A stretch of 64,000 nt of DNA from DAOTWA01 sp034435955 (GTDB lineage Bacteria; Chloroflexota; Anaerolineae; Anaerolineales; Anaerolineaceae). Of the stretch, positions 9,113-17,835 are shown piece by piece. The first letter of the stretch is position 1; the number at the start of each line of letters is the position of its first letter. A model generated the notes under the pieces. The model did not search any database and had not been told where the DNA came from. It worked only from the letters and a program-made list of their open reading frames with translations. The position numbers were made by a program, and so were the translations under genes. Where the stretch lies: NCBI GenBank assembly GCA_034435955.1, contig DAOTWA010000027.1:39236-103235 (forward strand), in the 5' to 3' direction.

Positions 9113-9946
9113 CTAGCGGGTCATATACAGAATGCCGATGGTGTTTGGCCCACAGTGGCTGGAGATGACGGCTCCGGCAGTGGTGATCAAAATTTCATCA
9201 GGCGCTGCCATTTTTTGAATCTGGTTTGCCAGATATTCTGCATCGCCATCACAGCCCGAGTGGGTGATGAACACCCGACGGCGATCCAGCTCGTCCAGAT
9301 GGGCCTGGAAGTCGGCCAGCAGGGTGTCCAAAGCCTTGGCCCGCGAACCCCGCAGTTTGTTCCTCACTCCAAGTGTGCCATCCGGCCGTACCTCTATCAC
9401 CGGACGGATGCTCAACAGGCTGCCGACCAGGTTCTCGACGGCTGAACAGCGTCCGCCCATGTAAAGATACTCGAGAGTATCCACGACGAAGGCAGTGTGA
9501 ACCTTGGGCACCATTCCCGCGATCTGGCCAGCGACATCTTCCAGGTCCAATCCTTCGTCGCGCAGTTCGGCGGCGCGCAGCGCCAGCAAACCGATGCCGG
9601 TTGAGAGGTTGAGCGAATCGACCAACCGCAGCGGGGATTGCGTCCATTCCTGAGAGGCGAGATACACATTCTGGAAGGTGGCCGACAATCTCGAGGATAG
9701 CCCGATATACAGATTTGGGGATTGTGGATCAAAGGCCTGCAAAATCTCAGGGATGGCTGGAGCTGCCGTTTTGGGCAACTCATGATACTGCTCTACGAGC
9801 TCAAAAAGCTGCTTTGAATGCAGATTGATGCCATCTTTATAGGTTTGACCAGCGATGGTCACCGTCAGCGGGATAACATGGATATTGTAGCGGGCTATGA
9901 GCTCCGGGCTAAGATCGGCGGTGCTATCTGTCAGGATATGGATCAT
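9113..9946 (-). CDS. DegV family (FakB-type) fatty-acid-binding protein, copy 1
   Basis: 277 residues. The N-terminal IHILTDSTADLSPELIARY, SSRLSATFQN and a C-terminal ITTAGAVISSHCGPNTIGILY are family hallmarks. DegV/FakB proteins bind a fatty acid and present it to the kinase FakA; no fakA gene lies in the window. A GAGG motif sits 8 bases before the ATG. Convergent with the PLP-enzyme gene (8 bases between stops) and divergent from the lipid-kinase-like gene, whose product also acts on lipids. A second, divergent copy is at 50822-51691. Confidence 0.93.
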   Translation of the reverse strand: MIHILTDSTADLSPELIARYNIHVIPLTVTIAGQTYKDGINLHSKQLFELVEQYHELPKTAAPAIPEILQAFDPQSPNLYIGLSSRLSATFQNVYLASQEWTQSPLRLVDSLNLSTGIGLLALRAAELRDEGLDLEDVAGQIAGMVPKVHTAFVVDTLEYLYMGGRCSAVENLVGSLLSIRPVIEVRPDGTLGVRNKLRGSRAKALDTLLADFQAHLDELDRRRVFITHSGCDGDAEYLANQIQKMAAPDEILITTAGAVISSHCGPNTIGILYMTR

Positions 9947-10060
9947 CGGTCTAGCCTCAATTTGGGATTGGTTGTTAGCGCCATTTTAGCAACGAAATCA
10001 AAAGGGATGGTGTTATAAAAATGCACACTATTTTAACCAGTTTTAAGAATTGATATCTAC

Positions 10061-10066
10061 TATAAT
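10061..10066 (+). promoter_or_regulatory. -10 box that places transcription start at the ATG (leaderless candidate)
   Basis: A perfect TATAAT ends seven bases before the ATG at 10073, so initiation 6-7 bases downstream would begin on the start codon itself. No purine-rich ribosome site lies before this ATG. The -35 region is not recognisable. Confidence 0.45.
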
Positions 10067-10072
10067 CATCTT

Positions 10073-11026
10073 ATGCCGACAGGTTTGATTCTACACAATC
10101 CAGCGGCCGGTCGTCTCCCGGCGAAATTCCTCGTAAGCCGGGCGGCGGCTCTCCTGCGCAAATATGGCTGGAAGATCGATATGGTCGAAAGTCATTCGGG
10201 CGAACATCTCGCCGAGCTGGCCCGCCAGGCTGCAGAACAGCGTCTCGACGCTGTTTTTGTCGCTGGCGGCGATGGTTCCATCGGATGGGCGCTGTCATCT
10301 CTGGTAGGCACCGGAACCTCTCTGGGTGTCCTGCCAGTTGGCACGGCCAATGTATGGGCGCGCGAACTGGGCTTACCGGTGCTCTCGGTCCTTAACCCCT
10401 TATCGGTAGATCAATGGGCTAGGACTTTAGCTACGATTCCTCCCAGCAGCGTGGATGTAGGTATGTGCAGCGGGCGCCCATTTCTGATGTGGGCCGGCAT
10501 CGGCCTGGACGCCTATCTGATTCACCAACTGGAGCCGCGCGCCCGCTGGGTGAAATATTTTACCTCGCTTCATTATGCGGCCATCGCTTTTAAAAACGCC
10601 AATTATTGGGGTGGAGTCAATTTGCATGTGACCGCCGATGGGCGACATATTGATGGTCACTTTTTGTTGGCGATCGTCAATAACATTCGTACTTATGTGG
10701 GCGGCCTGGCGCGTTTGTCCGAGACGATATATCTGGATGACGGGTTGATGGATTTGTGGCTGTTCTCAGGAGATACGCTGTGGGATGCGCTGATCCATTT
10801 CCGTGATCTGTTACTGGGCCGCCACGTGCACTCGGACCAGGCCATGTGTGTACATTTCCACCAGCTCAGCATTGAATCTGAGACGCCCGTATATCTTGAG
10901 ATGGATGGGGAGCCCGTACCGCTGGAGAAATCGCGGGTTGAAATCCGCGTTCAACCGGCGGGATTGAAAGTGTTGGTGCCACTGAAGACGCCGGCGCGCC
11001 TGTTTCTATATCAGCGCGTTTTGTGA
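10073..11026 (+). CDS. Diacylglycerol/lipid kinase family protein (YegS/DgkB-like)
   Basis: 317 residues with the DAGK catalytic fold: LILHNPAAGRLPAK at the N-terminus, the nucleotide-binding VFVAGGDGSIGWALSSL (about residues 62-78), and VLPVGTANVWARELGL. The C-terminal half has the beta-rich lipid-kinase domain (DDGLMDLWLF, YLEMDGEPVPLEKSRVEIRV). It phosphorylates a lipid hydroxyl at the membrane; diacylglycerol, a sphingoid base or another lipid are all possible. Nearby serine-palmitoyltransferase-like and DegV genes make a lipid role natural but do not define the substrate. The message is probably leaderless. Confidence 0.9.
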   Translation: MPTGLILHNPAAGRLPAKFLVSRAAALLRKYGWKIDMVESHSGEHLAELARQAAEQRLDAVFVAGGDGSIGWALSSLVGTGTSLGVLPVGTANVWARELGLPVLSVLNPLSVDQWARTLATIPPSSVDVGMCSGRPFLMWAGIGLDAYLIHQLEPRARWVKYFTSLHYAAIAFKNANYWGGVNLHVTADGRHIDGHFLLAIVNNIRTYVGGLARLSETIYLDDGLMDLWLFSGDTLWDALIHFRDLLLGRHVHSDQAMCVHFHQLSIESETPVYLEMDGEPVPLEKSRVEIRVQPAGLKVLVPLKTPARLFLYQRVL

Positions 11027-11090
11027 GTTGGAAAAACCCATAACCGATCCGGGCTATTGCGCATAGAAAATAATATTACACGCGAAGATA

Positions 11091-12368
11091 TCATTCTTCT
11101 CTTTCTTCAGCGATCCCGTCTGATCCGGATGCAATGTCTTGTTCGAGCGCCGATGGGTCATCCGCGATGGGTGAGTTTTCCAGCGCCGAGCGTATGCTTT
11201 CCTGCAGTTCTTTCCTGCGCGGCCGTCGTTTTCCCAGGCTCTTCATCGACCCAAGCAAATCCCCGGTTACTTTGCGGGTGATGGCCTTGAGGGTTTGGCT
11301 GGAGAGCTTTTCTCCACGCTCGAACCAAACCGCGGCCGCATAACCCATTCCCACCGTCGTTGAGGAAGCCACGGCAGCCGCCAGCAGCCATCCAGGCGGG
11401 CCGCCCAGCTTGCTCAGCTCCTGGAAGACCGTGCGTCCCAGATATCCAAGACCGAAGGTGGCGACCAGCTCGCGAGCCCGCTCCAGGGTGATTTTATAGT
11501 TGTAGATGCGCGCAATGCCCAGCACCATCATCGATTGGGTGACAACCAGCGGGGCGAAGTCCACCACCGGCAGGGGAGCCAGCGCGATCACCGCGGCGAC
11601 GGAGGCCGCGCTGGCGATGGCGCGCCAGGCAAGCTGCCAGCGGTACGCGGGCAAAGCGCTTCCTAGCGCTGCGACGATGGACGGCTCGGCGGCGGCAATG
11701 GCCATCAACACCTTTCCTACCTGTTTGCCCTCCTTCGCGCTGATCGGCAACACCTGCTCTGGCTTGAGGCGCAAGTCGGCGGCCGCCCGTTCGACCACTT
11801 TATCCGCGTCGCGCTTAACCAGATCGATCTTGTTCAGCACCACCACATACGGCTTTTTCAAGCCTGTCAGCTCATCGAATAGTTCTTGCTCGGTGCGTTT
11901 GACACCCTGGATGGCGTCGAACATTATGATGAGAAAATCCGCTTTGCGGGCCGCTTCCAACGCAAGGGATTTCTCGCGCTCGCCCACTTCGCCGACAGCG
12001 TCGGCGCCAGGCGTATCCACGATAGTGAAAAGGCCTGCATCGGCCTGCTGACTGGCGCGCGTGGTGCCCGGCAACGGACTGACCGCGGCCAGGTCCTCCT
12101 TGGACCGCACCATCTGGTTATAGAGGGTGGATTTACCCACATTGGCCGGTCCAACCACCACCACGGCGCGCTTCTGGCCGAAAGCCAGCTTAAATTGGGA
12201 CAAAGACATGCGCAGGAGGATCTTGAGCAGGTTTGGGTCTGATGGAAAAGAGGTGAAGATCGATTGCAGGTCACGCCGATCCTCAGGCGGAAGGGATTCC
12301 CAGACCCCTTTGAGCATCTCGCGGGTCTCATCCGGTAATTCTTTTAGTAATTCGCTAAATGTTGGCAT
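11091..12368 (-). CDS. Era-like GTPase with C-terminal DUF697-like membrane domain, last gene of the repair operon
   Basis: 425 residues. A helical N-terminal region (1-65) precedes the G domain: G1 VGPANVGKST, G3 VDTPGADAVGE, G4 LNKIDLVKRD and a G5-like ISAKEG. From about residue 250 there is a hydrophobic alpha-helical domain with IALAPLPVVDFAPLVVTQSM and a following Tyr-rich helix, the DUF697 pattern of membrane-associated GTPases. A charged tail ends in DGIAEEREE. The ATG is one base after the recJ stop, so it is part of the operon. Why a membrane GTPase follows repair genes is unknown; it may simply be co-transcribed housekeeping. Confidence 0.85.
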   Translation of the reverse strand: MPTFSELLKELPDETREMLKGVWESLPPEDRRDLQSIFTSFPSDPNLLKILLRMSLSQFKLAFGQKRAVVVVGPANVGKSTLYNQMVRSKEDLAAVSPLPGTTRASQQADAGLFTIVDTPGADAVGEVGEREKSLALEAARKADFLIIMFDAIQGVKRTEQELFDELTGLKKPYVVVLNKIDLVKRDADKVVERAAADLRLKPEQVLPISAKEGKQVGKVLMAIAAAEPSIVAALGSALPAYRWQLAWRAIASAASVAAVIALAPLPVVDFAPLVVTQSMMVLGIARIYNYKITLERARELVATFGLGYLGRTVFQELSKLGGPPGWLLAAAVASSTTVGMGYAAAVWFERGEKLSSQTLKAITRKVTGDLLGSMKSLGKRRPRRKELQESIRSALENSPIADDPSALEQDIASGSDGIAEEREE

Positions 12369-12369
12369 A

Positions 12370-14718
12370 CTAATTCAACGCCTCGCCAGATTGAGCCATC
12401 GGCAGGAGGGCATTTACTGGAGCACGGCGGTAGTACAGTCTGTAGGCAGCGCTCTCCTCTAAGGTAGATTTAAGCCCTGAAAATGCCTTATCCAGCTCTG
12501 GATTTTCTCGCCTATCCCCTTCCTGTATGAGAATTGTATCCCCATCCGGGAAAACTGTCACACGGATGTGGCCGGCGGCTTCCAGCCAGGCTATGCCAGC
12601 CTTCACCGCCGCAAGGCTTTGCGCGCTTGCAGCGGCCAGCGAGCCGAAGCTAGCCTTGCCATCCAGGGCATGCAAAGCATACTTGCACAACCCGGCGAGG
12701 CGCTTGAGGAAGGCGTCGGCCTCGTCCATGTTCGCGTCCACGGCAAAAAGCACCAGTGTTGCCGGGCGAACTTTACGGCAGGCCTGTTCCAAAACATCCG
12801 GGCCGGGAGGAATGGTCCACAGCGCCAGCACCTGGCCGGGTTCCAGCCGGTTGCGATCCCGACCCAGGGCTTCAATTTGAGGATCTGCCTCAGCGTAGAC
12901 TTGCAGTCCGCTCACGCCAGCCAGCTCTCTCAGCCGTCGCAGAGGTTCTGGATCGTTGCGATAGTCGATCACCTGTATTGCTGGCGCTGCGCCTATCTCG
13001 ACGCCGACATCTTCCCTCAGACGTGCATCCAGCCATTCGATCTGTACTTCTTCCTGACCGCGGTAGTCGCTGGAACGCAGCGAGTAAGCCAGATCAAAGC
13101 GGCCAGCCGGCAGTGGCGGCGTGATCCCTCCCGCACCTGCCTGCCACCAGATGATCTGGTATGAGTTGCCGCTTTCGTCTTCGACGCTGAGTTGAAGGTG
13201 TTCGCCATCCCTACCCAGTGCTGTCTGGCCTGTGATGTGGAGGTCGCGGCAGGCCAGGACAAGGGGCGGATTTCCCGGGCCGAAGGGCGCCAGACGCTCG
13301 ATGTCGTTCACCAATGGGAGGTCCACAGCGGAGAGATGCAGATATTCGTCGATGGTCAGGGTTGGTTTGTATTCAACTCCGCCAAGCATTTCGGCCACCG
13401 TGCGTTCCAGGCCGCGCTGAAAGGCAGGCAGGTTGGCCGGGTCCATAGATAAGCCGGCCGCCATCGGATGGCCGCCAAAATTGAGCAGCAGCTCCTTTTG
13501 AGCGGCAATGGCTGCGTTGATGTTGACCCCTTCCACCGAGCGGGCAGAGCCTCGCGCTGGTTCGCCGGGTGGAGTTGCGAGCAGCACGGTCGGGCGGTGA
13601 TAGATCTCCGCCAACCGACTTGCCACGATGCCAATCACTCCCGCCGGCCAGGAAGCGTGCCATAACACCAAGGCAGGCCGGTCCAAAAGTGAGTGGTCGC
13701 GCTCAATCTGTCCCTGAGCCGCCTGGAAGACTTGGTCGGTGAGCAGCTTGCGACGCGCATTCAGCGCCTCTAACTGGGCGGCCAGAATGCGCGCTCTGGA
13801 TAAATCATTCGTGGTGAGAAATTCGACGGCCGGATTGGCATCGCTTAAACGGCCCAGCGCGTTCAGACGCGGGGCGATGGTATAGGCGATGTGTTCCTCC
13901 GTGGCGCGGCTCAGGTTCAGTTCGGCCAGTTCTGCCAACGCCTGGAGGCCGATTCTCTCAGTGCGGCGCAAAACTTCCAATCCACGCTGGACCAGATAGC
14001 GCGTCTCCCCACTCAGGATGGCCAGATCGGCCACCAGCCCTAATGCAACCAGATCCAGATGCCGGCCAGCGGCTTCCGCCTGTCCTGCGCGGTCATAAAG
14101 GTATTCGGCCAGCTTATAGGCCACACCCACGCCGGATAGGTTGGCCAGAGGATGGTTCTCCGCCAGCCGTTTGGGGTTGATGACGGCGTTGGCCGGAGGA
14201 AGGCTAAGCGGCAGGTCGTGATGGTCGCTGACGACCACATCCACCCCTTGCGAGCGGGCATAGGCAATCGCGTCGTGGGCAGTCACGCCCGTGTCGCAGG
14301 TAAGCACTACCTTCGCGCCGCCTTCCAGCGCGCGCCGCAAGCCGGGCAGGCTGATGCCGTGGGATTCATCTGCCCGTACGGGTATGTGGAATTCGACTTT
14401 TGCTCCCAGATTGCGCAGCGCCTCGACCAGCAGTGTGGTCGAAGTCTGGCCGTCGACATCGAAATCGCCCCACACGAAGATCGTCTCGCCCGAGCGGATG
14501 GCGCGCAGGATGAGTTCGCCGCCATCGATCAGATCGGGCAAATCTTCGGGCGGTGAAGGCCGGTAAAGAGTTGGATCGAGGAAAGGAAGCGCCGTTTCCG
14601 GCGAAATCAATCCACGCCTTGCCAGGGTGGCAGCCAGGAGTGGATGCCCGCCTACTGCTGTGGTCAATTCTATCGGCGGCTCTACCGCTTGGGGTTCGAT
14701 CCAGGTGTAGATGCTCAG
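12370..14718 (-). CDS. recJ: Single-stranded-DNA-specific exonuclease RecJ (CTG start likely)
   Basis: 782 residues from the CTG at 14718. RecJ degrades single-stranded DNA 5' to 3' in recombination and mismatch/base-excision repair. DHH phosphoesterase motifs: VWGDFDVDGQTSTTLL (motif I) and VVVSDHHDLP (DHH), then LGLVADLAIL and the DHHA1/OB part with LLNFGGHPMAAGLSM. The C-terminal extension of about 200 residues is the long form seen in Gram-positive RecJ. No ATG fits: the frame is open to 14781, but conserved sequence begins at IYTWIEP. The CTG at 14718 overlaps the upstream stop as CTGA and has GGAG eight bases before it. It lies within the tightly packed operon. Confidence 0.93.
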   Translation of the reverse strand: MSIYTWIEPQAVEPPIELTTAVGGHPLLAATLARRGLISPETALPFLDPTLYRPSPPEDLPDLIDGGELILRAIRSGETIFVWGDFDVDGQTSTTLLVEALRNLGAKVEFHIPVRADESHGISLPGLRRALEGGAKVVLTCDTGVTAHDAIAYARSQGVDVVVSDHHDLPLSLPPANAVINPKRLAENHPLANLSGVGVAYKLAEYLYDRAGQAEAAGRHLDLVALGLVADLAILSGETRYLVQRGLEVLRRTERIGLQALAELAELNLSRATEEHIAYTIAPRLNALGRLSDANPAVEFLTTNDLSRARILAAQLEALNARRKLLTDQVFQAAQGQIERDHSLLDRPALVLWHASWPAGVIGIVASRLAEIYHRPTVLLATPPGEPARGSARSVEGVNINAAIAAQKELLLNFGGHPMAAGLSMDPANLPAFQRGLERTVAEMLGGVEYKPTLTIDEYLHLSAVDLPLVNDIERLAPFGPGNPPLVLACRDLHITGQTALGRDGEHLQLSVEDESGNSYQIIWWQAGAGGITPPLPAGRFDLAYSLRSSDYRGQEEVQIEWLDARLREDVGVEIGAAPAIQVIDYRNDPEPLRRLRELAGVSGLQVYAEADPQIEALGRDRNRLEPGQVLALWTIPPGPDVLEQACRKVRPATLVLFAVDANMDEADAFLKRLAGLCKYALHALDGKASFGSLAAASAQSLAAVKAGIAWLEAAGHIRVTVFPDGDTILIQEGDRRENPELDKAFSGLKSTLEESAAYRLYYRRAPVNALLPMAQSGEALN

Positions 14719-15605
14719 AAACGTATCTCCGCGATCTGCTCGAAATCGAAACCAGCCGGAGGCGTCACGTCTGGCTCCCATTCGGTTTCGTACGCGTCAA
14801 AGTCACCAGCTCTGACGCCGCGTTCGCACAGTGAGCGGTAAGAACAGTACAGGCAACGCCTCTCGTCGACAGTCAGGTTAAATACATCCGCGCGGTTGGC
14901 AGCAATTTCCTTGATCAGTGCTGACAGGTAACCTTCATCGGCGTCATATTGTGACTGATCATAAGGCAGGCGCTCAGGCTGGTCAGGAAAATTGGCGTAC
15001 CAGTAGATCATTTCAACCTGCTCAGGTTTCACCTTCGCAGCCCCGGTCAAATGGCCGCCGGCGCGCGCCGCCAGGAAGCGGTAAACCCTTGTTTGCAGTC
15101 GGGACAACAGGCGCTCGGGTGGGCTTTTCCTGCGATCCGTCTTCCAGTCGGCGATCGTGATGCGGCCGTCCTGACCAATTACCAGCAGATCGAATTGGGC
15201 CACCAGGCGGAAGCCGGCCAGTGTGGCCGCCAGGTTCAGCTCTGAGTAGCGTTGGCCGGGTAAGTCGGCCGGGCGGGCGAGCAGATAATTGTTCCACCAC
15301 CGTTCCAGGTCACTGCCGGGGATGGCAGCGGCCAGCGCAGCCGCTTCGGCACGCAAAGTTTCCTCCGGCAGGCCGGTCAGGTGCTGCTGCACCAGGCGAT
15401 GGAATGCCTGACCCTGGCGCAAATGGCGTTCCTGTTCCAGTACCGGCTCGCTTTCAACCGCAGGCCAGGAAATCTGCAGCAGGTAGCGCAACTGGAACCG
15501 CCTTGGGCAGTCCACATAATCCTGCAGGTTGCCCTGACTGAAGAGGAAATCGGGCGGCAGAAACGGCTGCGGAGGCTGTAGCTTATCCGGTTTCGGCGGC
15601 TGCAT
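14715..15605 (-). CDS. Stand-alone RecB/AddB-type PD-(D/E)XK nuclease with predicted 4Fe-4S cluster
   Basis: 296 residues from ATG 15605 (GGGAG ten bases upstream). Nuclease motifs: RQGQAFHRLVQQHL (His), AQFDLLV (Asp), ITIADWKTDRRK (the D-x-K core) and the LQTRVYRFLAA motif with Gln and Tyr. Cys33 in DYVDCPRRF and Cys251, Cys254, Cys260 in CLYCSYRSLC reproduce the one-plus-three cysteine iron-sulfur staple of AddB, Cas4 and Dna2 nucleases. In AddAB and RecBCD this domain is fused to a helicase; here it is a separate gene overlapping the helicase by 23 bases. No cas genes are near, so a Cas4 role is unlikely. Predicted role: end resection as a subunit with the two SF1 proteins. Confidence 0.88.
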   Translation of the reverse strand: MQPPKPDKLQPPQPFLPPDFLFSQGNLQDYVDCPRRFQLRYLLQISWPAVESEPVLEQERHLRQGQAFHRLVQQHLTGLPEETLRAEAAALAAAIPGSDLERWWNNYLLARPADLPGQRYSELNLAATLAGFRLVAQFDLLVIGQDGRITIADWKTDRRKSPPERLLSRLQTRVYRFLAARAGGHLTGAAKVKPEQVEMIYWYANFPDQPERLPYDQSQYDADEGYLSALIKEIAANRADVFNLTVDERRCLYCSYRSLCERGVRAGDFDAYETEWEPDVTPPAGFDFEQIAEIRF

Positions 15606-17835
15606 GGATGGATTTCTCCCAAAATGTCTGCAACGCAATGAAAGGCGCCGCCGGCTGCTGATCGCCACGCTGGCCGCTGTTCCAGGTGACAATCAGCTCT
15701 TTTTTGGCGCGGGTGATGCCGACATACAGCAGGCGCAGCCGCTCGGCGGCGTATGCCAGGCGCGCCTGGCGAGTGGCGACACCTTCCTCCAGATTCCAAC
15801 CAGCCGGATCGCCGGCGATCAGGGCTTGAAGCTGGCTGAGGGTCTCGGCTGTTAGGTTGAGATGACCTCGCACGAAGTATTTCTCGGCAATGTAGCTGTC
15901 GCCGGGCTGGCCTGAGGGGAAATCGTAGCTGTTCACTGAGAGCAGGTACACGCGATCCCATTCGAGGCCTTTGGCTTTATGCATGGTCGCTACCACTACT
16001 TTGCCTTTATGCCTTTCGGGATCAAAGCCGGTGTCTTCGTCGCTTAAGCCGAGCATTTTGCGCTCATTGCGGGCGATCACCAGCAGCTCCTCGCTCAGGC
16101 GGGTCAAATCCCATTCCGGGTGCTCGTTTGAGGTCTGGCGTAAGATGCCAGCCAGTTTGTGCGCGACCGCCAGGTCGGCTGGACGATCGAACAAATCCTG
16201 GGCCAGCGTCAGGATGAGCTGCTCGATGGGCAGCAAGCTGGCGCTCTGCCAGCGCTGGACAAGCTCGCGAAATCCAACCAGCAGCTCATATACATCGCTG
16301 TCGTTCTCGGCAAGGCCGCTTTCCTCCAGCCAATCGCGTTGGGGGCGCGGCCACAGGTAATCCTCTACCCGCGGCAGTTTACGTATCAGCCGGAATCCGC
16401 GCTCGATGGCCGCGGTAGCAACCTCGTCCTCCTGCTCTGGACGCTGCCAGGCGCGCAATGCATTCGCCAGTTTGGCAGCGGCGCCAGGTTCACCCAGGTA
16501 TTCGACCATCTTACCCAAGCGGTCGGCTGCCTCGCGCGTGGAATGGGTGCTCTTGAGGATCTCGATATAAGGGATGCGACGGGCCTTGAGCGCTTCGACC
16601 AGCTCTGCGCCGCGGTCATTGCGCGGAACCAGCGCCGCGACGGTCCCATCCGGGTGAGCGGCTATCCAGCTTGCCAGTGAATCGGCCACCAGGTTCAGCT
16701 CCTCTGCCGGGGTTAGCTTCCGGGCGAACAGGTGAATGGCTCCCGGGTCGTCGGGTGGGTTAGGCTGTGGATCCCCGGGCGGTGTGGGCAGGATGTAAGG
16801 CAGCGTCAGTGTTCCACGGAGCTCCTCCACCGGATGTTCATCACGCGACCAATCGATCAGGAAATTTGCCAGGCGCAGGATGCTGGCAGTCGAACGGCCT
16901 GAGTTGGGCAGCTCGCGGGACTCGACGTCCTCGCGCTTTAGAAAATCAATGAGGAATTTTGGGCTGGCAGTGGTGAAGGTCTCATATATAGATTGGTTAG
17001 GGTCCCCGACGCGCACCCAGTTACCGCCCTCGCCGGCCAGCAGGCGCAGGATTTCCTCCTGCAGCCGGCTGCTGTCCTGGGCTTCGTCCTCGAGGATGTA
17101 TGGCCAGCGGCGGCGCAGCCTGGAGAGGTAGTCCGGATCATTGAGCAGCACCTGCAAAGCCAGTCGGATCAGATCGTCGAAGTCGACCGCACCGCGGTAA
17201 GCCAGCGCACGCTGGTAATCGGCGTAGACCTCGGCGCCCATCTCTACCAGCGGCAGGCTGGCGCCGCTCTCCTCCAGCCGCTGGCGCAACTCGGCGGGGG
17301 TTAACTGCATGTCCTTGGCTGTCTTAATGAACGCGCCGGCAATTTCCATTACCAGCTCAGGCCAGCGTTCTCGACGGTCGCGGCGCTGGTTGAAGTCGTC
17401 TCGATCTGGATCCAGAAATAAGTCGGCTGCCTCCTGGTTGGAGTGGATCCACGCATCCACCGATGCCCGTAAAATGCCTTCGGCAGCCCGCTCGTCAATG
17501 ATGGCGAAATCGCCAGACAAATTGGCCAGCTCGGGACGTTCGCGCACGATGTCATGCGCCAGACCGTGCAGGGTGCGCACCCGATAGCCCACATGCGGCA
17601 ATAAACCGCGCTCGGCTATAAAAGCGGCCACCCTACGAGCGAAATTGTCCACCGCTGAGTTGACCAGAGTCACGATCAGCACTTCCTGGTCCTCTGCTAC
17701 GCGCCCTTCTGCTATCAACCGGGCAGCCAGATAGGAAAGCGTTTGCGTCTTTCCACTCCCTGGTACTGCCGAGACTCCCATCCAGCCGCCGGAGTAATTG
17801 AGCACCTCTTCCTGCAAAGGGCGGGGTTTAAACAT
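15583..17835 (-). CDS. UvrD/PcrA-like SF1A DNA helicase, motifs intact
   Basis: 750 residues from ATG 17835, with GGAGG upstream. All SF1A motifs are present: Walker A AVPGSGKT (23-30), TLHGLAHDIV (Ic), Walker B EDEAQDS (Asp250-Glu251), RVGDPNQSIYETF (III), NSGRSTASILRLAN (IV), TMHKAKGLEWDRVYL (V) and LLYVGITRAKKEL (VI). An active 3'-5' ATP-driven translocase is predicted. It begins inside the last codons of the degenerate helicase gene and ends inside the nuclease gene, so the three are translationally linked. It lacks the fused C-terminal nuclease of AddA/RecB, which the next gene appears to supply. Confidence 0.92.
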   Translation of the reverse strand: MFKPRPLQEEVLNYSGGWMGVSAVPGSGKTQTLSYLAARLIAEGRVAEDQEVLIVTLVNSAVDNFARRVAAFIAERGLLPHVGYRVRTLHGLAHDIVRERPELANLSGDFAIIDERAAEGILRASVDAWIHSNQEAADLFLDPDRDDFNQRRDRRERWPELVMEIAGAFIKTAKDMQLTPAELRQRLEESGASLPLVEMGAEVYADYQRALAYRGAVDFDDLIRLALQVLLNDPDYLSRLRRRWPYILEDEAQDSSRLQEEILRLLAGEGGNWVRVGDPNQSIYETFTTASPKFLIDFLKREDVESRELPNSGRSTASILRLANFLIDWSRDEHPVEELRGTLTLPYILPTPPGDPQPNPPDDPGAIHLFARKLTPAEELNLVADSLASWIAAHPDGTVAALVPRNDRGAELVEALKARRIPYIEILKSTHSTREAADRLGKMVEYLGEPGAAAKLANALRAWQRPEQEDEVATAAIERGFRLIRKLPRVEDYLWPRPQRDWLEESGLAENDSDVYELLVGFRELVQRWQSASLLPIEQLILTLAQDLFDRPADLAVAHKLAGILRQTSNEHPEWDLTRLSEELLVIARNERKMLGLSDEDTGFDPERHKGKVVVATMHKAKGLEWDRVYLLSVNSYDFPSGQPGDSYIAEKYFVRGHLNLTAETLSQLQALIAGDPAGWNLEEGVATRQARLAYAAERLRLLYVGITRAKKELIVTWNSGQRGDQQPAAPFIALQTFWEKSIHAAAETG

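Noticed and set aside
14715..15605. Reading the four-Cys nuclease as CRISPR Cas4
   Set aside because: No cas gene or repeat array in the window; the operon partners are helicases and RecJ.
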